In this document: in pieces, positions 51,414 to 60,031 of the stretch | How the letters are laid out: every line of letters begins with the position of its first letter | Numbering within the stretch: position 1 is the stretch's first letter | Assembly (NCBI GenBank): GCA_023268935.1 | Contig: JALRKK010000026.1 | Span: forward strand, 1-64,000 | DNA: 64,000 nt | Direction of reading: 5' to 3' | Source of the DNA: Glaciecola sp. | Lineage (GTDB): Bacteria > Pseudomonadota > Gammaproteobacteria > Enterobacterales > Alteromonadaceae | Notes under the pieces: model-generated | What the model was told of the DNA's origin: nothing | Databases searched by the model: none | What the model saw: the letters and a program-made list of their open reading frames with translations, nothing else | Program-made: the position numbers and the translations under genes

Positions 51414-52627
51414 TGTGCTGCTCCTTGTAGAATCAATGCCCCTTGCTCGCTCATGACCCCGCCGGTTCCCGTCACAAACATATTATCGCATCGGCCAAGT
51501 TGACGCTCCCCGGCGCGTTCCGCAATCTGATGGAATGCTTCAATGATTTGTGACATTCCACCGGCCGCAGCCGATTGACCGAAGCTCAACTGCCCGCCGT
51601 GGGTGTTGACAGGAAAATCCCCCCGATGGGTCAAATCGTGATCTCGAAGGAAACGCATACCTTCCCCTTTAGGAATAAACCCAGCATCTTCCAACGACAG
51701 GAGTACGGTAATTGTGTAACAGTCATAAATCTGTGCTGCATGCATGTCCTGAGGGGTCAAACCCGACATCGCAAACGCAGTTTTGGCTGCGGCAGCCACT
51801 GGTGTGACGGTCATGTCGGGCGCATACGACGGGGATTTAAACGCCAGTCGTTCACCAAACCCGGTCACCCATGCAGGGCGGTGTTTGGCTTTTTGTGCCA
51901 ACTCGCGATTGGTCACTAACACCGCTGCACCACCCGCAACAGGCATGACTATCTCCAATACATGCAATGGATCTGCCACCATTTTTGACCCTAACACATC
52001 TTCAACTGTGAGTGTTTGACCGCAAAATATCGCGTCAGGGTTACTTTGTGCATTGGTGCGCTGGTCGACCACTAATTTTGCCATGGCGGCCTCATCGTAA
52101 CCATACTGAGCGGCGTATCGTTGCGCGATCATGGCATAGCCAGTATTTTGCCCCATGTGACCATACGGTAAATCAAATTCGGCTTCCGGTGCGCCAAACC
52201 GGGTACTGTGTCCGCCGTATTTCATGGCTTGCATTAGCCACATCGGATCCTCATCTGGGGCAAACGGTGCCATCCGGGCAGGAATCACACACAACACCGC
52301 CTGACAGATACCCAATTCAATCGCGGCGGCTGCACGCCACACCATGCCAACGCCGGTGCAACCACCGAGGTCGACCACCTCGGCAAAATTCACTTCAATC
52401 CCGAGATACTCTGCACACATCGCAGGGACAAATACCTCTGCCTCGTGAAACTGTGCCCCGTTTACGATTAACCCATCGACATCCGAAGCCTCCAAACCGG
52501 CATCCAACAATGCCTGATGAGCCAAATCGGCCACCTGCTCAAGATGAAACATTTGCGGGGCCGTTTTGTATTTTTCTGGTTTGTACTGAGCAGCACCAAC
52601 AATGGCTGCGTGACCTTGTAATCCCAT
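51410..52627 (-). CDS. SCP2/Ltp-type thiolase-like protein (candidate aldolase)
   Basis: AAIVGAAQY, VVDLGGCTGVGMVWRAAAAIELG, IYDCYTITVLLSLEDAGF, NTHGGQLSFGQSAAAGG. Confidence 0.85.
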   Translation of the reverse strand: MGLQGHAAIVGAAQYKPEKYKTAPQMFHLEQVADLAHQALLDAGLEASDVDGLIVNGAQFHEAEVFVPAMCAEYLGIEVNFAEVVDLGGCTGVGMVWRAAAAIELGICQAVLCVIPARMAPFAPDEDPMWLMQAMKYGGHSTRFGAPEAEFDLPYGHMGQNTGYAMIAQRYAAQYGYDEAAMAKLVVDQRTNAQSNPDAIFCGQTLTVEDVLGSKMVADPLHVLEIVMPVAGGAAVLVTNRELAQKAKHRPAWVTGFGERLAFKSPSYAPDMTVTPVAAAAKTAFAMSGLTPQDMHAAQIYDCYTITVLLSLEDAGFIPKGEGMRFLRDHDLTHRGDFPVNTHGGQLSFGQSAAAGGMSQIIEAFHQIAERAGERQLGRCDNMFVTGTGGVMSEQGALILQGAAQ

Positions 52628-52629
52628 GA

Positions 52630-54474
52630 TTACTCCACTGGTTGAAAAGGCCGATAACCGAGCTGCGCAAGTAGGTCCTCGTCAAACGGCACATACTGAG
52701 CGTGGTTATCGGATTTGATAAATAGAGGCTCTTGACACAACTTGGGACAATAGCCTTGTTTTTGCAAATCGACCTTGCGTAACTTGAACGTCGATGTCAT
52801 ATCGGCTTGCGAACTCAATCGCACAAATAAGGGACGAGCGTAATGCGGCAAATGTGTCTCCACATACTCGTAAAACGCGTTGCCGTCAAACGGTTGGCCT
52901 GGTTGCATGACAATGTTTGCCATCCCCGCACGGCCCTCGTGTTCGGGCACTAATACCCCGTATACGTTGACCAACTCAACACCTGGAAACGGCGCTAAAA
53001 TAGCCGCAACTTCTTGCGTAGACACATTTTCACTTTTCCAGCGAAAGGTGTCACCAATACGGTCTACAAAATAAAAGTAACGCTCGTCATCATAACGCAA
53101 TAGGTCACCCGAAGACCAGTATGCGTCGCCTTTGACAAAGACATCGCGCAAAATCTTTTTCTCATTTTCTGCAGGGTTAGAATACCCTTCAAATTTGCCC
53201 ACTCCAATATCAGGATCCTGCACGATGAAACCAACTGCTTCACCAATTTCTCCGGGTTCACACAAGACACAAAAGCCATTTTCATCGCGTACATGCGTAT
53301 TGCGTTCGACGTCAAATTTTAACAGTCTAAAATTTGTGCGTTGCCAGTCTGGCACTCGACCACAAGCACCGATGTAGTTGTCCAAATTGATCAAATTGGT
53401 ATTTGCTTCGGTTGACCCCCACCCTTCATAAACATCCAATTGACCAAAGCTGTCGAGCCATTGTTGCCATATTTTGGGGGTAAGGCCGGCTCCCATCATC
53501 GCACGCAGATGATGCTGACCACGTACTTGTGCTGGCTGGGTCAATAAATATCGACAAATTTCACCGATGTACTGTAACACGGTCACCTTGTGCGCGATCA
53601 CTTCACGCCAAAATTGACTGACACTGAATTTGCGGCGTAACACAATCGATGCACCGGCCGCTAGAGCAGTGGAAGTCACTGAGGTTGCTGCCGCACCGTG
53701 ATAAAGGGGCAAACAGCAGTAAAAGACATCATCTGGCTTGGCCTCAATCGTGACTTCCATGACGTCTCCCGAACACAACCAGCGCAAATGACTGTATATG
53801 GCCGCTTTCGGCAACCCCGTTGTGCCAGAGGTAAAAATCAACAGCATTGGATCTGACGCCTTGATCCCCTTTCTGAGCGCTTGAAAATCGAGATCTCCCG
53901 TGGCCGTTGATAAGGCCTCAAACAGGGCATCAGATAAACGTTCTTCCCGTTGCGGTGAATCTTCAAGCTGGGTTTCTGGCAAGTACCAATACGGGATGTC
54001 CGGCAACGCCTCTGTGGCGACAAATTGCGCTTGACATTCGGCCCCAACAATCACCGCCTTGGCCTGGGTAGAGACAATGGCATGGTGCAATGCATTACCC
54101 TGCACGTGCGTATTCAAAAAAGCCGTTATTGCACCCAGCTTGGCAATCGCAAACCACGTAATAAAAAATTCGGGACGATTTTCAATGGCCAGGGCCACCG
54201 TATCACCGGGCTGTATGCCCAGTTGATGTAATGCAGCAGCCATTTGAGCAGCACACTGGTTCAGTTCAGCATACTGTATAGTTTGCCCAGCATAGATGAT
54301 GAAAGGCCGATTAGCATGCAGCGAAGCCATGTGCTCAACGCGATCGGCCAAGGTATATTCATCGTGCGGGGATATTTTCATCGCAGCACGCGACCGCAGA
54401 TCCATTTTTTGTTGAGTCTGTGCAAGTGGCACCACAGAAGCTATCAATGGCGCCGAAGATGAATTACTTGTCAT
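52630..54474 (-). CDS. Acyl-CoA synthetase (FATP/FadD family)
   Basis: AMP-binding motif FTSGTTGLPKAAIYSH; YEGWGSTEANTN; SSGDLLRYDDERYFYFVDRIGDTFRWKSENVST. Confidence 0.92.
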   Translation of the reverse strand: MTSNSSSAPLIASVVPLAQTQQKMDLRSRAAMKISPHDEYTLADRVEHMASLHANRPFIIYAGQTIQYAELNQCAAQMAAALHQLGIQPGDTVALAIENRPEFFITWFAIAKLGAITAFLNTHVQGNALHHAIVSTQAKAVIVGAECQAQFVATEALPDIPYWYLPETQLEDSPQREERLSDALFEALSTATGDLDFQALRKGIKASDPMLLIFTSGTTGLPKAAIYSHLRWLCSGDVMEVTIEAKPDDVFYCCLPLYHGAAATSVTSTALAAGASIVLRRKFSVSQFWREVIAHKVTVLQYIGEICRYLLTQPAQVRGQHHLRAMMGAGLTPKIWQQWLDSFGQLDVYEGWGSTEANTNLINLDNYIGACGRVPDWQRTNFRLLKFDVERNTHVRDENGFCVLCEPGEIGEAVGFIVQDPDIGVGKFEGYSNPAENEKKILRDVFVKGDAYWSSGDLLRYDDERYFYFVDRIGDTFRWKSENVSTQEVAAILAPFPGVELVNVYGVLVPEHEGRAGMANIVMQPGQPFDGNAFYEYVETHLPHYARPLFVRLSSQADMTSTFKLRKVDLQKQGYCPKLCQEPLFIKSDNHAQYVPFDEDLLAQLGYRPFQPVE

Positions 54475-54531
54475 AGAAATTGCCAGATTATCAATAACTC
54501 ACTCTATGGTGTGACATTTGTCTAGAGGTTA

Positions 54532-54550
54532 CATCGTCCGTCTCAACTAA
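54532..54550 (-). promoter_or_regulatory. Shared 19-bp motif, copy A (fadD-like gene)
   Basis: Minus strand TTAGTTGAGACGGACGATG, 57 nt upstream of the predicted start. Confidence 0.5.
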
Positions 54551-54606
54551 CCCTGGTACAAGATGCGAGCAATATCTTCATTTAGGTTTACCGCATTTGA
54601 CAATGG

Positions 54607-54625
54607 TTGGTCTAAATGGACGATG
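54607..54625 (+). promoter_or_regulatory. Shared 19-bp motif, copy C (hsaD-like gene)
   Basis: Plus strand TTGGTCTAAATGGACGATG, 67 nt upstream of the ATG at 54693. Confidence 0.5.
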
Positions 54626-54692
54626 ACGATATGTGAACAAATCGTTAATGATGTATGCTCCTCACTCTATTTTGACAACATTGGATGATATT

Positions 54693-55529
54693 ATGAACCA
54701 AGACATTTATGGGGATTTACCTGTCGGTCATTACCTCACACTTGCGAACGATATTACGCTTCATTACCTAGATATTGGCTCAGGAGAAGACGTGGTTATT
54801 TGGTTACACGGCAGTGGACCTGGCGCAAGTGGACACAGTAACTTCAAGGGAAATTACCCTGAATTTGCCGCTGCGGGGTATCGAAATATTGTCTTGGATT
54901 TACCCGGATTCGGTCGCTCAGACAAACCTGAAACCGTGCACTATGATTTGGATTTTTTTGTGACCTGTCTAAATCATTTTATTCGTGCATTGGCACTGCC
55001 CCCCGTCACTCTCTTGGGCAATTCTTTAGGCGGTGCCATTGCACTTGGCCAAACATTAGCACACCCAGATACGGTCAAACAGTTGATTTTAATGGCACCC
55101 GGTGGCGTAGAAGAACGCGAAACCTATTTTCAAATGGAAGGCATTCAACGCATGGTCAGTGTGTATAATGAAGGGCCCATGGACGCAGACAAAATGCGTC
55201 AAGTCATGTCGTTGCAATTGTTTGATAGCAGTGGCTTGACCGACGATATTCTGGAGGAACGCGCAAAAGTGGCTGTAACGCAACCAAGTAATTTATTCAG
55301 TACAATGATGGTACCCAATATGACGTCTCAGCTGCATGAAATCAGTGTCCCCTGCCTGGGATTTTGGGGAACCAATGACTTGTTCAACCCACCTGCCGGT
55401 ACGCATAAATTTTTGGATAACATGCCCCAAGCAAAGTTTATCTTACTGAATCAATGTGGACATTGGGTACAAGTCGAACACCGTGACTATTTCAATCGTA
55501 TGTGTCTCGATTTTCTGACACACGCTTAA
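54693..55529 (+). CDS. hsaD: Meta-cleavage product hydrolase (HsaD/TesD-like); start trimmed to MNQDIYGDLPVG
   Basis: WLHGSGPGASGHSNF, LGNSLGGAIALG, FWGTNDLFNP, LNQCGHWVQVEH. Confidence 0.87.
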   Translation: MNQDIYGDLPVGHYLTLANDITLHYLDIGSGEDVVIWLHGSGPGASGHSNFKGNYPEFAAAGYRNIVLDLPGFGRSDKPETVHYDLDFFVTCLNHFIRALALPPVTLLGNSLGGAIALGQTLAHPDTVKQLILMAPGGVEERETYFQMEGIQRMVSVYNEGPMDADKMRQVMSLQLFDSSGLTDDILEERAKVAVTQPSNLFSTMMVPNMTSQLHEISVPCLGFWGTNDLFNPPAGTHKFLDNMPQAKFILLNQCGHWVQVEHRDYFNRMCLDFLTHA

Positions 55530-55530
55530 C

Positions 55531-57660
55531 GTGAGACCGATTATGACAACTTTTTCACACTTATCTAAACCAGGAAAAATTGGCTCATTAACGCTCAAAA
55601 ACAGAATGATCATGGCGCCCATGGGGTCCAATTATGCCGAAGCCGATGGCACCTGTGCAGAGCGCATCCAAGCTTTTTATGAAACCAGAGCTAAAGGCGG
55701 CGCCGCTATGTTGACCATGGGGGTGGTTTCTGTAGCGTATCCCAATGGCACCGCTGAGCCTTTTCAGGTTGGTATTTCGGACGACAAGTTCATCCCTGGC
55801 CTAAAAGCCCTTACTGACCGAGTACATCGTCATGACTGTAAAATCGCTGTACAACTGCAACACGCTGGCAAAACAGCAGTTCGTGATTTGGTCGAAGAAC
55901 GTGATTTGTGGGTACCCTCGATGCCTGCGCCCCACAAAAGCGATATGATGAATGATCTCACTCCATCCGAACTCGGTCGATTCATTCGTCCCAAAACCAA
56001 TAAAATGCCGTCCATACGAGTTATGTCACAAGACGACATCCAACAGATGATAACCTGGTTTGCTGAAGCTGCTGAACGTGCTGTGAAAGCTGGCTTTGAT
56101 GCGATTGAAATACACGCTGCACACACCTATATCATCGCGGGCTTTTTGTCCGCGAGTACCAACCATCGCACAGACGAATACGGTGGCGATCTGTCGAATC
56201 GCAGCCGTTTACTGATGGAAGTATTAGCTGCTGTGCGCGACAAGATCGGCGCCGACTTTCCATTGTGGTTGCGTTTGGATGCACACGAATTGCGCACCAC
56301 TGACGGGATCACTTTGGACGATTGCAAAGCCGTTGCACGTATGGCTCAGGAAGCCGGGGTGAACGCCGTCAGTATCTCTGCCTACGCCAATACCAGCACT
56401 GGTATTGCATTCACTGAAGCGCCCTTGGTACATCAACCAAAAGGGTTTTTAGCCTGGGCCAGTGACGTCAAAAAAGCCATCGACATTCCGGTTATTACCG
56501 TGGGTCGTTTAGAGCCGGGAGATGCTGATAAAGCAATCGCTCAGGGGGATTGTGATTTTGTTGGCTTCGCCCGCAAAATGCTGGCGGACCCGAATTTACC
56601 CAATAAAGTTCTGGCTGGAGAGGTTGATGCGATCCGCCCTTGCATTTATTGCTATGCGTGTGTCAGTCAGATCTTTGTCAATGAACGCGTCAAGTGTTCC
56701 GTCAACCCGTTTACCGGTCATGAAAGTACCATGTGCATTACACCAACGACAACGCCCAAACACGTTGTTGTGGTCGGTGGCGGGCCAGCGGGCATGGAAG
56801 CCGCTCGGATTTGTGCCTTGCAAGGGCATCGCGTCACACTGATCGAAAAAAGCCGTTATCTTGGCGGAACGCTGTTTTTTGCCACTCTGGCGTATCCAGA
56901 AAATGGTAAATTATTGGACCACCTTATTTACGCCGTTCAACAGCTCGACAACATCGAGATACGACTCAATACCCTCGCCACCGAGGAGGTGCTTAACGCT
57001 TTGGCGCCTGATGAACTTATTTTGGCTATCGGCGCAAAACGCGAAGCACCTCCAATACCCGGCGCGACACTCAAACACGTATGGTCAGGGGAAGAATTGC
57101 GATTATTGATGACAGGTGAAGGCGATAGCATTGCCCAACAAAAGCTGTCTTTAAAACAGCGAATGATGATGAAATCCGGCGCATTAATTGGCATTACCAA
57201 GAGCACAGACGCGTTAACTCAGTTGTCCAAAGTGTGGATGCCCCTCGAAAAAGACGTTGTGATCATCGGTGCAGGGTTAGTTGGCTTAGAATTGGCGGAA
57301 TTTTTGATCGAACGTGGTCGCCGGGTGACCGTTCTCGCCGATGCTGAGATTGGCGCAGAGTTGTCAATCGTTCGACGTTGGCGTGTACTGCATAATTTAC
57401 GCACTCATGATGTCGCTATTCTCCGTGTGCAATCAGTGACAGAAATCACTCAACGCGAAGTGCACTACACCGACCAAGAGGGCGAGGCACATGCGTTAGC
57501 AGCGCAATCCGTCATTTTGGCCACGGGTGCCCTGCCCAATTTGGATATCGCCAAGCAACTATCTGGCGCCCATCGCACACACATGATTGGAGACGGAGCG
57601 CAGGTGGAATATATTGAAGGTGCACTGAAAAGTGCAACCACTGTTGCCCTCTCGATTTAA
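55531..57660 (+). CDS. FadH/BaiCD-type old-yellow-enzyme oxidoreductase (FMN, 4Fe-4S, FAD/NAD)
   Basis: LKNRMIMAPMGSNYAEADG; RPCIYCYACVSQIFVNERVKCSVNP; VVVVGGGPAGMEAARICALQGH. Confidence 0.92.
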   Translation: MRPIMTTFSHLSKPGKIGSLTLKNRMIMAPMGSNYAEADGTCAERIQAFYETRAKGGAAMLTMGVVSVAYPNGTAEPFQVGISDDKFIPGLKALTDRVHRHDCKIAVQLQHAGKTAVRDLVEERDLWVPSMPAPHKSDMMNDLTPSELGRFIRPKTNKMPSIRVMSQDDIQQMITWFAEAAERAVKAGFDAIEIHAAHTYIIAGFLSASTNHRTDEYGGDLSNRSRLLMEVLAAVRDKIGADFPLWLRLDAHELRTTDGITLDDCKAVARMAQEAGVNAVSISAYANTSTGIAFTEAPLVHQPKGFLAWASDVKKAIDIPVITVGRLEPGDADKAIAQGDCDFVGFARKMLADPNLPNKVLAGEVDAIRPCIYCYACVSQIFVNERVKCSVNPFTGHESTMCITPTTTPKHVVVVGGGPAGMEAARICALQGHRVTLIEKSRYLGGTLFFATLAYPENGKLLDHLIYAVQQLDNIEIRLNTLATEEVLNALAPDELILAIGAKREAPPIPGATLKHVWSGEELRLLMTGEGDSIAQQKLSLKQRMMMKSGALIGITKSTDALTQLSKVWMPLEKDVVIIGAGLVGLELAEFLIERGRRVTVLADAEIGAELSIVRRWRVLHNLRTHDVAILRVQSVTEITQREVHYTDQEGEAHALAAQSVILATGALPNLDIAKQLSGAHRTHMIGDGAQVEYIEGALKSATTVALSI

Positions 57661-57672
57661 GGAACCCAAAGC

Positions 57673-58812
57673 ATGTTAAAAAAAATAGCATTAGGTTTAT
57701 TGCTTGTCCTCATAAGTGGGATCGGCTACGGCATTTATTATGTCGAAAAGGAGTTTGCCGGGATTGGTTTGCCATGGAACGATACAGTTGACTTACCTAC
57801 CCTGCCCACGTTTTCTAATGTAACAACGCAATTATCCGCGGACGATGAAGGCGAGATATTTTTTCCATCTCATAGTCCATACGACTTTTCTGTATTACTG
57901 ACCGATTTTGATAACGCGCCGCCCAGCACAGGCAAAGGGACGTTGTTTTTTCCAGACAAAACAACGTTGACTGCCCCCATCCCAGCCATGATCATTTTAC
58001 ATGGTAGCGGTGGCTTGCGACCAGAACGTGAATTTGCCTACGCGCGCTTATTTAACGAGATGGGCATCGCCGCGTTTGTATTAGATTATTACTCACCTCG
58101 AGGCGTCACAGAACAACACTCATATTTGCAAAAAACGCTCACTACGTCAGAAACAGACATCATTGTTGACGCTTACGCCGCACTGCGTTTATTAGGCTCT
58201 CATCCATTGATTGACGCGACCAAAATCGGTGTGACGGGGTATTCGTATGGCGGTATGGCCACGCGATACGCATTGGATTCTCGGATCAAACGCATTTTAG
58301 CCCCCGATCATCCGCCTTTCGCTGCACACGCGGATTTCTATGGACCTTGCCACCAAACCTTAGGAGATACTCAATTTGAACGTACTCGCTATTTGGCGGT
58401 ATTTGGCGATTCAGACAACAGTGTCGATCCTGCCCAATGCGCCATCGTGCATCAAACATTGGCCGATCACGGAGTCCAAGTCGAGACGTTGATGATCGCG
58501 AATGCGGGGCATGCATGGGAGAACGAACAACCTCGCGCGCTGAACAATAGTCCTTATATTAATGGCTGTACAATGGGCTTTGCCAAAGACGATGGCACGC
58601 CTCTGATTAATGAGCAACCAGTGAGTCATGCCGCACCCGGAGCCTCTCGAGAACACCGAGCCTATATGCGAGCACGCATTATGATGGATGCACCTGAATG
58701 CATCGGTCGCGGATATATTATCGGCCAAGATCGCAACGCAGACAAAATGGCTAAAACGCGGTTGGTTGAGTTTCTCACCGATGCGTTGTTGGCCCCGTCT
58801 TCTTCAATATAA
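57673..58812 (+). CDS. Membrane-anchored/exported dienelactone-hydrolase-family protein
   Basis: N-terminal MLKKIALGLLLVLISGIGYGIYY; ILHGSGGLRPEREFAYARL; GYSYGGMATRYAL; AGHAWE. Confidence 0.87.
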   Translation: MLKKIALGLLLVLISGIGYGIYYVEKEFAGIGLPWNDTVDLPTLPTFSNVTTQLSADDEGEIFFPSHSPYDFSVLLTDFDNAPPSTGKGTLFFPDKTTLTAPIPAMIILHGSGGLRPEREFAYARLFNEMGIAAFVLDYYSPRGVTEQHSYLQKTLTTSETDIIVDAYAALRLLGSHPLIDATKIGVTGYSYGGMATRYALDSRIKRILAPDHPPFAAHADFYGPCHQTLGDTQFERTRYLAVFGDSDNSVDPAQCAIVHQTLADHGVQVETLMIANAGHAWENEQPRALNNSPYINGCTMGFAKDDGTPLINEQPVSHAAPGASREHRAYMRARIMMDAPECIGRGYIIGQDRNADKMAKTRLVEFLTDALLAPSSSI

Positions 58813-58839
58813 ACGACACAATCAGGCCGTACAACCCAA

Positions 58840-58866
58840 AAGGGTCCCACATTGGGACCCTTTTTT
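58840..58866. terminator. Intrinsic terminator between convergent genes
   Basis: AAGGGTCCCA-CAT-TGGGACCCTTTTTT. Confidence 0.88.
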
Positions 58867-58892
58867 ATGCCAGAAATGAAAACGCTAACGAT

Positions 58893-60029
58893 TCATTTGA
58901 TGATGGTGCGTGCATACCGCAGTTGATGAAAATCTCGGTCACCTAACTGACATTGTGCCATGCGGGCGCGTTTTAGGAATAAGCCTAAGTCTAACTCATC
59001 CGTTACCCCAATACCGCCGTGTAATTGGATGGCTTGGGTCGTGACCTTATCCGTCATTGTGGATACTTTGTACAAAGCTAAGCTCACTTCCCGACTGAGT
59101 TTGTGAGCACTGATGTGACCTGCTTTAAACTCATCCAAACTGATGGCCGCATTGAGCACACAACTGCGAGACAATTCCAGCTCAGTAAACAGCCAAGCGG
59201 CCCGATGTTGCAACGCTTGGAATGAACCGATAGGCACATCAAATTGCACACGTGTCTTTAAGTAATCCACCGTTGTTGCAAAGAGCTGTTCGGAAATGCC
59301 TAACAACTCAGCGGCTAAACAAACACGACCAACATCCAAAACCGCCTGAATCGTTTCTTGGCTTAATGTCGTTTCATTTAATTTAGCCGCAATGGGTAAT
59401 GTGACGTGTTGCAACGTCACGTTAGCGTAATTGCGACTATCAATCATATTCACCCGCGCGCACGATAGGCCAAATGCATCTGATGGAACTCGATATAAAT
59501 CGAAACCGTCTTTCTGTTTCACCAAAATGAGATAAGCGTCCGCCCCAACCCCATCCATCACCATGGTTTTTTGTCCATTGAGTACGACGGTATCGGAGGT
59601 CACTTCTGCGGTAATCGCCATGTGGTCGATATCATGAAACATCTGTTCATCAAAACCAAATGCGTAACGCTGTTCGCCAGCAATCAATTCAGGTAACCAT
59701 GCATTTTGCTGCTCTGCTGAAGCACAGCATTCGATGGCCGACCCGCACAATGCGATGCTGCTGAGTAACGGTGAAGCCGTTAGGTGTCGCCCGACCTGTT
59801 CAAATACAGCGGTCAACCCTTTGTAACTGAACGCCAAACCACCCAATTCCTCAGCAAATGGAATGGCTGTCCATCCCATCTCAACGAACTGTTGCCACAC
59901 CTCTGGATAGAACCCCAATTCATTTGATTCATCGCGTAATGCACGTTGTTGACTCACAGGACTGACCGAACTCAACAGTTCACTGGCCGAGTCGGCTAAC
60001 ATCTTTTCATCTTCCAGTAATACCAACAT
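58893..60029 (-). CDS. Acyl-CoA dehydrogenase, shorter FadE subunit
   Basis: KTRVQFDVPIGSFQALQHRAAWLFTELELSR; QLHGGIGVTDELDLGLFLKRAR. Confidence 0.9.
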   Translation of the reverse strand: MLVLLEDEKMLADSASELLSSVSPVSQQRALRDESNELGFYPEVWQQFVEMGWTAIPFAEELGGLAFSYKGLTAVFEQVGRHLTASPLLSSIALCGSAIECCASAEQQNAWLPELIAGEQRYAFGFDEQMFHDIDHMAITAEVTSDTVVLNGQKTMVMDGVGADAYLILVKQKDGFDLYRVPSDAFGLSCARVNMIDSRNYANVTLQHVTLPIAAKLNETTLSQETIQAVLDVGRVCLAAELLGISEQLFATTVDYLKTRVQFDVPIGSFQALQHRAAWLFTELELSRSCVLNAAISLDEFKAGHISAHKLSREVSLALYKVSTMTDKVTTQAIQLHGGIGVTDELDLGLFLKRARMAQCQLGDRDFHQLRYARTIIK

Positions 60030-60031
60030 GA

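Noticed and set aside
52012-52629. 205-aa plus-strand ORF opposite the SCP2-thiolase gene
   Set aside because: Antisense shadow of a strongly supported CDS; low-complexity His/Arg/Pro-rich translation with no recognisable domain.
57837-57860. Fourth GGACGATG occurrence (GCGGACGATGAAGG)
   Set aside because: Inside the hydrolase coding sequence and lacking the TTRGTY half; consistent with a chance 8-mer.
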